Assembly: GCA_946498265.1 (NCBI GenBank)
Contig: CAMMNR010000008.1
Location: 1 to 20,917 of the forward strand
Source: an uncultured Clostridium sp.
GTDB taxonomy: Bacteria > Bacillota > Clostridia > TANB77 > CAG-508
DNA length: 20,917 nt
Direction: 5' to 3'
Shown: one piece after another, positions 14,799-20,917 of the stretch
How the letters are laid out: the number at the start of each line of letters is the position of its first letter
Position numbering within the stretch: the stretch's first letter is position 1
Made by a program: the position numbers and the translations under genes
The notes under the pieces: generated by a model
The model's database searches: none
What the model was told of the DNA's origin: nothing
Seen by the model: the letters and a program-made list of their open reading frames with translations, nothing else

Positions 14799-14855
14799 AT
14801 GAATTTAAAAAGAAAAGAAGGAATTACATTAATAGCATACAATAGTACTAAATAG
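14799..14855 (+). pseudogene. Truncated prepilin-like gene, N-terminal fragment
   Basis: The short frame MNLKRKEGITLIAYNSTK begins like the type IV pilin-like proteins common in gut Clostridia. These have a basic leader, then G-I-T-L-I-A, where processing would occur after the glycine, then a long hydrophobic helix. Here the helix is lost after A and the frame stops at TAG 14853-14855, where a 48-base direct repeat begins. A ribosome binding site (AAGGATGGA) is still present. It is a remnant; a C-terminal piece lies at 14996-15202. Confidence 0.5.
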
Positions 14856-14887
14856 CTCGTACCTCGCTATGGGCCGAATGAATAAAA

Positions 14888-14956
14888 TTGAAAAAAATAA
14901 AACCTCATGTATAATATAATTATGTAACTTAGATGTTGCAAATATATTAAACAGGA
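14888..14956 (+). promoter_or_regulatory. Possible promoter and paired AAACCTC/GAGGTTT leader
   Basis: TTGAAA (from about 14887) and TATAAT (about 14913) are spaced by roughly 16 bases. AAAACCTC and GAGGTTTT then form an inverted pair about 50 bases apart, the right arm of which is the AGGAGG-like site at 14953-14958. The frame that follows is short (TTG-ATA-GGA-CAA-ATG-AGC-AAT-stop), so the unit looks defunct. Confidence 0.3.
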
Positions 14957-14995
14957 GGTTTTTTTGATAGGACAAATGAGCAATTAATCAAAAAA

Positions 14996-15202
14996 ATGAA
15001 AGAAGCAAAAATATATATATTTGTCGAAAAAAGTCGAATGATTTATATGAGAGTCTTGACTTTAGGAGGAATATATAGTAATGTTTTATTTAATTCTGAT
15101 AATAGCTCAAGAGATCTTTCAGTTTCTGTTCGTCCAGTAGTATCTCTAAAATCTAACATCAAACTAGAAAGCAATTCAGAAAGCGAATGGATAATAAAAT
15201 AA
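14996..15202 (+). pseudogene. Prepilin-like protein, C-terminal remnant
   Basis: The 68-codon frame contains LFNSDNSSRDLSVSVRPVVSL followed by KSNIKLES and a final EWIIK. The V-R-P-V-V-S-L-x-S-N-I-x-L stretch near the C-terminus is a hallmark, in my knowledge, of long pilin-like secreted proteins of gut Clostridia. Those proteins begin with the KGITLIAL leader seen in fragment form at 14799. The ATG at 14996 is probably not a real start: there is no good ribosome binding site, and the frame just upstream is closed by TAA. It is best read as the tail of a deleted gene. Confidence 0.45.
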
Positions 15203-15435
15203 AAAATTATCATTAAAAGAAAATGTGAAAAATTGTTATAATCCTTACATTTTATAATTATATTAAAATATTTACAAAAAATTTTTGCCAGTGACACTTT
15301 AAGATAATGCTACTAAATAGCTCATATCTCGCTATGGATCGAATGAATAAAATTGAAAGAATACAAATTACTACAATTCTGCAATAAAATTCATATATGA
15401 AGTAATACTAGATGAATTAATAAACAAAAAATAAC

Positions 15436-15477
15436 AAAAGTATATTCAGATAGCATTAAGCTAAAGAATATACTTTT
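15436..15477. terminator. Two-way hairpin terminator
   Basis: AAAAGTATATTC (15436-15447) and GAATATACTTTT (15466-15477) are perfect 12-base inverted copies. A smaller TAGC/GCTA stem lies inside. It lies directly after the stop of the minus-strand regulator, whose transcript it would end. Confidence 0.65.
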
Positions 15478-15479
15478 AA

Positions 15480-15686
15480 TTATGCGTCCTTATCAATCAC
15501 AATCAGTTCATCTATTGTGCAATCCAAAAACTTACAGAGGTCTTCTAAATACTTAAAAGAAATAGAAGAAGTTTCGCCATGGATCACACGATTAAGATTA
15601 TGAGAGGTAATATTCATATTTTGGCAAAGCCAATACTTAGACTTCTTTTTTTTCTTCAATAGCTCTTCAATTCTAAAATAAATCAT
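15480..15686 (-). CDS. Small Cro/C1-type helix-turn-helix regulator (copy 2)
   Basis: This 68-residue protein has the same layout as the regulator at 14364-14582: FRIEELLKKKKKSKYWLCQN, a recognition region ITSHNLNRVIHGETSSISF, and LEDLCKFLDCTIDELI. ATG 15684-15686 is chosen because AGAGGTGG lies 4-5 bases upstream; the longer reading from 15725 would run through that site. It is divergent from the SDR gene, with 200 bases between them, so regulation of SDR is possible. The pair flanks the pilin remnant and probably arose by duplication. Targets are unknown. Confidence 0.8.
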   Translation of the reverse strand: MIYFRIEELLKKKKKSKYWLCQNMNITSHNLNRVIHGETSSISFKYLEDLCKFLDCTIDELIVIDKDA

Positions 15687-15885
15687 AATTCCACCTCTAA
15701 GAATATTGTAAGTGATATCTTTCAAAGAAATAAGTTACTTGCGTATACCTTAAATTATCAAATACTTATAATAGAAATGTTTTAGAATAAAATTTGCAAC
15801 AGTAGAAAAAATATAATAGAATAGTAAGAAAAGTTAAAAATACAGTAGTTAACATATTGGTGATTTAGGGAGGAATGATACAAAC

Positions 15886-16650
15886 ATGAAAGTTTTAATA
15901 ACAGGAGCATCTTCAGGAATAGGAAAAGACATGGCAAAAGTTATGGCAAGTAAAGGATATGATTTAGCAATAGTAGCCAGAAATGAAGAAGAATTAAAAA
16001 AATTAGCAAATGAATTAGAGGAAAAAAATAAAATAAAAGTAGAAACAATAGCAATGGATTTATCGAATGAAGAAAATTGTAAAGAACTTCACAGAAGAGT
16101 ACGAAATGTGGATATCTTAATTAATAATGCAGGATTTGGGGATTGCGGAAACTTTACAAAAACATCTCTTCAAAAAGAAATAACTATGATACAAACTAAT
16201 ATTATAGCTTATCATATATTAACAAAGCTATACTTAATAGATATGAAAGCAAATGGAAGAGGAAAAATATTAAATGTTGCATCAATTGCAGGATTTATGC
16301 CAGGGCCACTAATGTCAACATATTATGCTACAAAAGCATATGTAGTAAGATTATCTGAGGGAATAAGAGAGGAATTAAAAAAAGAAAAATCAAATGTACA
16401 AATTAGTATTTTATGTCCAGGACCTGTAAATACAAATTTTAATAATGTAGCAAATGTTAATTTCAAAATAAGAGAAGCAAATAGTATGGTTGTTGCAAAA
16501 TATGCTATTAAAAAACTAGAAAAAGGTAAATTCTATATAGTTCCTGGAATAGATGTTAAATTTGCAAAAATAGGGGCAAAAATATTTCCAACAAACTTAG
16601 TAAGTAAAGTAGCATATATGGTTCAAAAAAGAAAAATATCAGGACACTAA
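15886..16650 (+). CDS. SDR-family NAD(P)-dependent oxidoreductase
   Basis: The protein of 254 residues is a classical short-chain dehydrogenase/reductase. The cofactor motif T6-G-A-S-S-G-I-G13 is followed by VARNEEELKKL, where R32 favours NADP. Next come D58 (MDLS), N80-N-A-G83, N105, S133, and Y146-x-x-x-K150 in STYYATKAY. CPGPVNTNF carries the usual PG motif after the active site. It resembles the DltE/YqjQ-like subgroup; the basic hydrophobic C-terminus (KVAYMVQKRK) is common there and may touch the membrane. The substrate is unknown. GGGAGGA lies 12 bases before the ATG, with a decoy ATG directly after it. It stands alone; a long hairpin element begins 3 bases after its stop. Confidence 0.9.
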   Translation: MKVLITGASSGIGKDMAKVMASKGYDLAIVARNEEELKKLANELEEKNKIKVETIAMDLSNEENCKELHRRVRNVDILINNAGFGDCGNFTKTSLQKEITMIQTNIIAYHILTKLYLIDMKANGRGKILNVASIAGFMPGPLMSTYYATKAYVVRLSEGIREELKKEKSNVQISILCPGPVNTNFNNVANVNFKIREANSMVVAKYAIKKLEKGKFYIVPGIDVKFAKIGAKIFPTNLVSKVAYMVQKRKISGH

Positions 16651-16653
16651 TTC

Positions 16654-16830
16654 ATAGTTTTAAAAAGTGGAAGGTTATATATTATATTTTAAGCGAGTTT
16701 CGTGGGGACCGACACAATACATACTGTAAATAAATCAATGTTGCAACTGTAAACATTGATTTATCTACAGTATGTAAAGTGTTGGGATAGCGAAAAATAT
16801 AATATATAACCTTCCACTTTTTAAAACTAT
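16654..16830. mobile_element. 177-bp long-inverted-repeat element (MITE-like), type B
   Basis: The ends 16654-16690 and 16794-16830 are perfect 37-base inverted repeats starting ATAGTTTTAAAAAGTGGAAG. An inner pair, TACATACTGTAAATAAATCAATG against CATTGATTTATCTACAGTATGTA, extends the hairpin with one mismatch. Between the two stems are unpaired patches including GTGGGGACCGACAC and GTGTTGGGATAGC that themselves pair partly. No ORF or clear target duplication is visible. It differs in sequence from the element at 11822 but has the same nested plan. It sits 3 bases after the SDR stop and 22 before the dinB promoter. Confidence 0.6.
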
Positions 16831-16852
16831 AAATTAAAGAAATAAAAAAATC

Positions 16853-16881
16853 TTGACATCGATAAACAAATGTTCTATAAT
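16853..16881 (+). promoter_or_regulatory. dinB promoter with LexA-like operator
   Basis: TTGACA (16853-16858) and TATAAT (16876-16881) are both perfect and 17 bases apart. Inside the spacer AAACAAATGTTC (16864-16875) matches the Gram-positive SOS box core GAAC-N4-GTTC at seven of eight fixed positions. A repressor there would block RNA polymerase, as expected for a DNA-damage-induced polymerase gene. Confidence 0.65.
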
Positions 16882-16896
16882 AGTTTTGGTGGTAAT

Positions 16897-18114
16897 ATGG
16901 AAAAACAAATATTACATGTAGATGTTAATAATGCATTTTTAAGTTGGACGGCAGTTGAAATGTTAAAAAACGGAAGTGAAATAGATATTAGAGAAATACC
17001 AGCAATCATTGGAGGAGACGAAACCAAACGTTCTGGAATAGTACTGGCAAAAAGTATGAAAGCTAAAGAATGTGGAATAAAAACAGCAGAAACAATATAC
17101 CAAGCAAAAATAAAATGTCCAAATATAAAAATATTTTCATCAGACTTTAAAATTTATAGAAAATATTCAGACCAATTATATAAGCTTCTATTAGAGTACA
17201 CAGATAAAATTGAAAGATTTAGTATTGATGAATGTTTTTTAGATATGACTAACTATTTAATGAAAGATACATTATTAAATAAAGCAATAGAAATAAAAGA
17301 AAGGGTAAAGCAAGAATTAGGATTTACAGTAAATGTAGGAGTAGCAAATAATAAATTACTAGCAAAAATGGCATCAGATTTTACAAAACCAGATAGAGTA
17401 CACACATTGTATAAAGAAGAAATTTCAGAAAAAATGTGGAATTTGAACATATCAGAACTATTTATGCTAGGTAAAAAAACAGTTCCTAAATTATACAACA
17501 TGCAAATAAAAACAATAGGGGATTTAGCAAAATCAGATGTAAAGATATTAGAGAAAAAATTTGGAAAACATGGAGTACAAATGTGGGAATATGCAAATGG
17601 AATTGACAAATCAGACGTAAAATATATGCCAGAAAAACCAAGAGGAGTAGGAAATTCTATTACATTACCACAAAACATTAATGATATAGAAAAATTAGAA
17701 GAAATATTATTAGCATTAGCAGAACAAGTATCATATAGGCTTAGAAGATATGATTTACTTGCAAAAACAGTAAACGTACAATTAAGAACAAAAGATTTTG
17801 AAGATACAAGTCACCAAGGAAAATTAATCATGGCTACATCATCAACTAAAGAAATATATTCAAAAGGAAAAGAATTGCTAGAACAATTATATAAAAAGGG
17901 AATGAGCATAAGATTAATAGGATTAAGAGTAGACAATTTAGTAGAAAAAGAACAATTACAACTTTCCTTTTTTGATAATAAGGATCATGAAAAACAAGAA
18001 AAATTAGATAAAGTTATTGATAATCTAAAACAAAAATATGGATACAATTCAATTACCAGAGCAGGAAAAATGAATTTACCAAAAGGAACAATAAATTTGA
18101 AAAAATTAGAATAG
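16897..18114 (+). CDS. dinB: DNA polymerase IV (Y-family translesion polymerase)
   Basis: The enzyme copies past damaged bases with low fidelity. The palm begins HVDVNNAFLSW, with catalytic D9 and the steric-gate region N-A-F-L. The second acidic pair lies in FSIDECFLDM (about residue 108), and the fingers follow as VGVANNKLLAKMASDFTKP. A helix-hairpin-helix region (LFMLGKKTVPKLYNMQIKTIGDLA) and the little-finger domain come next. EQLQLSFF near the C-terminus is a good sliding-clamp-binding motif. The total of 405 residues is normal. ATG 16897 is chosen: the upstream ATG at 16870 lies between the -35 and -10 elements and cannot be in the transcript. GGTGG stands 4-5 bases upstream. The stop codon lies inside the left arm of a GGGGACGGGG repeat. 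Confidence 0.9.
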   Translation: MEKQILHVDVNNAFLSWTAVEMLKNGSEIDIREIPAIIGGDETKRSGIVLAKSMKAKECGIKTAETIYQAKIKCPNIKIFSSDFKIYRKYSDQLYKLLLEYTDKIERFSIDECFLDMTNYLMKDTLLNKAIEIKERVKQELGFTVNVGVANNKLLAKMASDFTKPDRVHTLYKEEISEKMWNLNISELFMLGKKTVPKLYNMQIKTIGDLAKSDVKILEKKFGKHGVQMWEYANGIDKSDVKYMPEKPRGVGNSITLPQNINDIEKLEEILLALAEQVSYRLRRYDLLAKTVNVQLRTKDFEDTSHQGKLIMATSSTKEIYSKGKELLEQLYKKGMSIRLIGLRVDNLVEKEQLQLSFFDNKDHEKQEKLDKVIDNLKQKYGYNSITRAGKMNLPKGTINLKKLE

Positions 18115-18145
18115 GGAAAATGGGGACGGGGCTTTTTTTCCCTAT
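18111..18145 (+). terminator. Terminator/partial GGGGACGGGG repeat overlapping dinB stop
   Basis: ATAGGGAAAA (18111-18120) pairs with TTTTCCCTAT (18136-18145) around TGGGGACGGGGCTTT. The TAG stop of dinB is part of the left arm. The sequence matches the inner part of the repeats at 4269-4381 and 20853-20917. Confidence 0.6.
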
Positions 18146-18245
18146 CTCCATCTCTATTAACAAATTCACACAAAAGTCATATAAAGTAAATAAAAAAGAA
18201 ACAATTTAAATATATAATCTACAAAAAAGAAAGAGGTATAAGAAA

Positions 18246-18851
18246 GTGCAAAATTCATTTTATAAAGACTCAATAGTCTTATTAGAAGGGGTAATAGCAG
18301 AAATAATGGCAAGATTAGACATAATCAGAAAATACAAAATAGTACATAATGATAGAGATCCAATAGAATATATAACAAGTAGAGTAAAAACTGAAGAAAG
18401 TATGAAAGAAAAGCTAAAAAGAAAAAAATTACCAATAAATTTAGAAACAGCATTAACTAAAATCTATGATGCAGCCGGAATACGAATAATATGTGCATAT
18501 ATAGATGATGTATATACTGTGGTAAAGATGTTAAAAAAATTTAAAGACTTAAAAATTTTAAAAGAAAAAGACTACATAAAAAATCCAAAATCAAATGGAT
18601 ATAGAAGTTATCATATAGTATTTCAAGTACCATTAGACATAGCAGGAGAAGTACATCCAGTAAATATTGAAATTCAAATAAGAACAATAGCAATGGACTT
18701 CTGGGCAAGTCTAGAACATGAAATGAAATACAAGAAAAACATAAAAAATCAAAAAATGATAGTAGAAGAATTAAAAAGGTGTGCAAATGAGATTGCAACA
18801 ACAGACATAAATATGCAAGCAATAAGAAATATGATTAATGGCAAAGAGTAA
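18246..18851 (+). CDS. relQ: Small alarmone synthetase, RelQ-type GTP pyrophosphokinase
   Basis: The enzyme makes (p)ppGpp from ATP and GDP/GTP. Its 201 residues carry only the synthetase domain, without the hydrolase, TGS or ACT parts of Rel. Motifs are SRVKTEESMKEKLKRK, IYDAAGIRIICAYIDDVY, DYIKNPKSNGYRSYHIVF (the loop that contacts substrate) and VNIEIQIRTIAMDFWASLEHE, with the catalytic E in E-I-Q-I-R-T. The C-terminal helices needed for RelQ tetramers appear present. The start is GTG, with AGAGG about 9 bases upstream. It is a single gene between dinB and the two-component pair. RelQ and YwaC/RelP types are alike; the length and the C-terminal helices favour RelQ. Confidence 0.88.
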   Translation: MQNSFYKDSIVLLEGVIAEIMARLDIIRKYKIVHNDRDPIEYITSRVKTEESMKEKLKRKKLPINLETALTKIYDAAGIRIICAYIDDVYTVVKMLKKFKDLKILKEKDYIKNPKSNGYRSYHIVFQVPLDIAGEVHPVNIEIQIRTIAMDFWASLEHEMKYKKNIKNQKMIVEELKRCANEIATTDINMQAIRNMINGKE

Positions 18852-18953
18852 AAAATTTAAATATTATAAATAAAAAACGTAAAAAATGATATCAATAGGT
18901 TATAGGTAGACCTAGTTAAAAACCTAAATACATAAAAAGGAATGTGATTAAAT

Positions 18954-19628
18954 ATGAAAAAAAAATTAAAAATTCTATTAGCAGATGATGAAAAGGAACT
19001 CGCAAGAGCTGTAGGTACAATTTTAAAATACAGCAATTATGAAGTGAATATAGTAAACAATGGAAAAGAAGCTGTAGAAATGGTTAAAGAAAATATGTAC
19101 GATCTAATAATATTAGATGTTATGATGCCAGTAATGGACGGAATACAAGCTTTAAAAGAAATGAGAAAAAATAATATAAAAACACCAATAATGTTATTAA
19201 CAGCAAAAGCTCAAATTGATGATAAAGTAGAGGGCTTAGATTCAGGTGCAAATGATTATCTAACAAAACCTTTTGATAAAAAAGAACTATTGGCAAGAAT
19301 ACGAGCATTAACAAGAGAGCAAGAAGAAAATAAAGAAAAATATAAAATAGGAAATATAATATTTGATAAAGAAACATCAGAAATATCTAATCAAAATACA
19401 TCATTACATTTAAACAATAAAGAATGTGAAATAATGGAATTTTTAGTAAAAAATCAGGAGAGAAATATAACTAAAAAAGAACTAAAAAAACGTATATGGG
19501 TAAAAGAAAATAAAGATGAAAATATAGTAACAATGTATATAGCATATTTACAAGAAAAGTTTTTAGCATTAGGAGCAAATATAAAAATAAATGATAAAAA
19601 CGGATATGTTTTGGAGAAAATAGTATGA
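18954..19628 (+). CDS. OmpR/PhoB-family response regulator
   Basis: The receiver domain (1-120) has acidic D11-D12, phospho-acceptor D55 (LIILDVMMP), T83 and K105 (DYLTKPF). The C-terminal winged helix (about 130-224) has LHLNNKECEIMEFLVKNQERNITKKELKKRIW and the VTMYIAYLQEKF recognition-helix region, ending in a G-Y-V-L hairpin. It is a normal, intact DNA-binding regulator. The last 4 bases overlap the kinase gene start (ATGA), so the two are translationally coupled. The leader shares AACCTAAATA and AAGGAATGTGA with the tmk leader. Target genes are unknown. Confidence 0.92.
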   Translation: MKKKLKILLADDEKELARAVGTILKYSNYEVNIVNNGKEAVEMVKENMYDLIILDVMMPVMDGIQALKEMRKNNIKTPIMLLTAKAQIDDKVEGLDSGANDYLTKPFDKKELLARIRALTREQEENKEKYKIGNIIFDKETSEISNQNTSLHLNNKECEIMEFLVKNQERNITKKELKKRIWVKENKDENIVTMYIAYLQEKFLALGANIKINDKNGYVLEKIV

Positions 19629-20851
19629 TAAAAAAATTACAAAGAAAATTTATAATAATATCAATGTTATCAATTATAGTAGTAACAGGTAGTATATTTG
19701 GAGTAATAATAATAGAAAATTATACTAGGACAAATAGAGAATTAGATGGAATATTAAATTTAATTTCAGAAAATGACGGAAAAATTCCAGAGTATAAACC
19801 AAGGAATGATGAATTGGCTGAGATAATAACACAAGAAACACAATTTTCTACACGATATTTTATAATAAGAATAAATGATCAAAAAGAAATAATAGAAACA
19901 AATATGCAACATATTGCATCAGTAGAACAAGAACAAGCAGAGGAAATATTAGAAGAAGTATTAGAAAAAAATGAAGACACAGGATATTATGATAATTACA
20001 GATATAAAATAACATCAACTGAAGATGGTGAGTTAATAATATTTTTAGATTGTACAATGCAATTAAATAATTTAAAAAACTTGATAAGTCAATCATTAAT
20101 AATAATAACTGTAAGCTTAGTAATAGTGTTTGTCTTAGTATCAGTATTATCAAAAAAAGCATTAACACCAATAATAGAAAATATAGAAAGACAGAAACAA
20201 TTTATAACAAATGCAGGACATGAATTAAAAACACCAGTTGCAGTAATAATGGCAAATGCAGATGTAATGGAAATGACATCAACAGAAAATATAGAATGGA
20301 TAAAAAGTATAAAAAAACAAGCATCAAGATTAGATGCATTAATAAAAAGTTTATTGAATCTAGCAAATGTGGAAGAAAACAAACTAAAAGCAAATTACAC
20401 ACAATTTTCTATAACAGAATTAATAAATGAACAGATACAAGATTTTAAAGCAATTGCAAAGGACAGAAATATTGTATATGAAAACAAAAATGACATATTA
20501 ATTTATGCAGATATAAACAGAATTAAAGAACTATTAACAATATTACTAGATAATGCATTAAAATACACACAAGAAAATGGAAAAATAGAAATAAAGGTTG
20601 AAAAACAAGGAAAAAATGTAAAAATTCAATTTGCTAACACATGCGAAAATGTAAAAAATATTAATACAAAGAAAATATTTGATAGATTTTATAGAGTAGA
20701 TAAATCAAGAAGTAAATCAAAAGAAGGTTATGGAATAGGATTATCCATTGCAAAATCAATAGTAGAATCACATAAAGGAAAAATAACAGCGGAAATAAAT
20801 AAAGAAAACATGATATGTTTTACAATAATATTAAATGGGGATGGTTCTTAA
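19625..20851 (+). CDS. Membrane sensor histidine kinase
   Basis: The protein of 408 residues has TM1 at about 8-31, an external sensor region of about 120 residues, and TM2 at about 156-176. The HisKA domain follows with phospho-acceptor H199 in NAGHELKTPVAV. The ATPase domain has the N box (ILLDNALKYT), an F box (IFDRFYRVDKSRSKSKEGYG) and G2 (GYGIGLSIAKSIV). The G1 box is atypical: where DNGxG is expected it reads FANTCENV, like the S-N-T-G variants of some Firmicutes kinases. The external domain is rich in glutamate and matches no sensor fold I recognise. It is cotranscribed with the regulator before it. A GGGGACGGGG repeat begins 2 bases after its stop. Confidence 0.9.
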   Translation: MIKKLQRKFIIISMLSIIVVTGSIFGVIIIENYTRTNRELDGILNLISENDGKIPEYKPRNDELAEIITQETQFSTRYFIIRINDQKEIIETNMQHIASVEQEQAEEILEEVLEKNEDTGYYDNYRYKITSTEDGELIIFLDCTMQLNNLKNLISQSLIIITVSLVIVFVLVSVLSKKALTPIIENIERQKQFITNAGHELKTPVAVIMANADVMEMTSTENIEWIKSIKKQASRLDALIKSLLNLANVEENKLKANYTQFSITELINEQIQDFKAIAKDRNIVYENKNDILIYADINRIKELLTILLDNALKYTQENGKIEIKVEKQGKNVKIQFANTCENVKNINTKKIFDRFYRVDKSRSKSKEGYGIGLSIAKSIVESHKGKITAEINKENMICFTIILNGDGS

Positions 20852-20852
20852 T

Positions 20853-20917
20853 GTGCCAAAGGAGACGGGGCTGTAGGGAATTTGGGGACGGGGTTTTTTT
20901 TCCCTATTGTTGCCAAA
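20853..20917. repeat. GGGGACGGGG-family repeat, cut by window end
   Basis: The stretch has GCCAAAGGAGACGGGGCTG, then TAGGGAATTTGGGGACGGGG, eight T residues and CCCTATTGTTGCCAAA. It is nearly the same as the left arm of the hairpin at 4269-4323. A right arm, if present, lies beyond the window. Confidence 0.7.

Larger units (their letters stand above)
14846..15358. repeat. 48-base direct repeat pair flanking pilin remnant
   Basis: Copy 1 (14846-14893) and copy 2 (15311-15358) both begin TACTAAATAGCTC and end AATAAAATTGAAA. They differ at four positions of 48, all of them G to A or C to T changes in copy 2. The repeats enclose the C-terminal pilin-like fragment. They may mark a duplication or insertion scar; no transposase was found. 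Confidence 0.6.

Noticed and set aside
15021..15028. TTGTCGAA, a perfect match to the Spo0A binding box
   Set aside because: It lies inside the remnant of a pilin-like gene, with no intact gene just downstream, and an 8-base match can occur by chance.
17253..17678. 141-codon minus-strand frame inside dinB
   Set aside because: It is antisense to a well-conserved polymerase gene, with no start signals; a by-product of codon bias.

Overview
The window is chromosomal DNA from a very AT-rich, low-GC Gram-positive anaerobe of the Clostridia type. Supporting signs are strong GGAGG-like ribosome binding sites, near-consensus sigma-A promoters with 17-nt spacers, a response regulator with a Spo0A-like C-terminal domain, an OLE RNA followed by oapA, a clostridial-style DinB, and prepilin-like gene remnants with the sequence KEGITLIA. 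Species cannot be named from the sequence. The genetic code looks standard.

Left edge (1-1230): the 3' end of a tyrosine-recombinase integrase. About 90 bases past its stop is a 16-base match to the anticodon arm of initiator tRNA-fMet, probably the outer attachment site of an integrated element lying to the left. Two small broken reading frames of unknown function follow. Next (1231-4114, minus strand) is a competence/DNA-processing operon read comM-dprA-yraN from a clear promoter near 4229-4257. comM carries a one-base frameshift, and dprA has no usual start codon where homology says it should begin. A long GGGGACGGGG-type hairpin lies just upstream.

Middle left (4488-7994): a one-pass small membrane protein, then an XRE regulator divergent from a Spo0A-like response regulator. 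After the response regulator come terminators, a 14-residue peptide ORF with its own ribosome binding site and its own terminator, and a multi-pass GHKL sensor kinase. I read this as a candidate peptide-signalling two-component module, and it is the best lead for an undescribed system.

Middle (8086-12806): on the minus strand, dNTPase (dgt-like), a calcineurin-like phosphoesterase and a UDPGP-family nucleotidyltransferase. On the plus strand, a 39-residue acidic protein, a 193-base long-inverted-repeat element, and thymidylate kinase.

Middle right (12911-15725): a roughly 570-nt OLE RNA with its own promoter, then oapA, its membrane protein partner. These are followed by two paralogous small Cro/C1 regulators flanking a decayed prepilin-like gene with a 48-base direct repeat.

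Right (15886-20917): an SDR oxidoreductase, a second long hairpin element, dinB with an SOS-type operator inside its promoter, a small alarmone (ppGpp) synthetase, and an OmpR-type regulator overlapping its histidine kinase. The window ends in another copy of the GGGGACGGGG repeat. Six copies or partial copies of this repeat sit at gene ends, several able to act as terminators.
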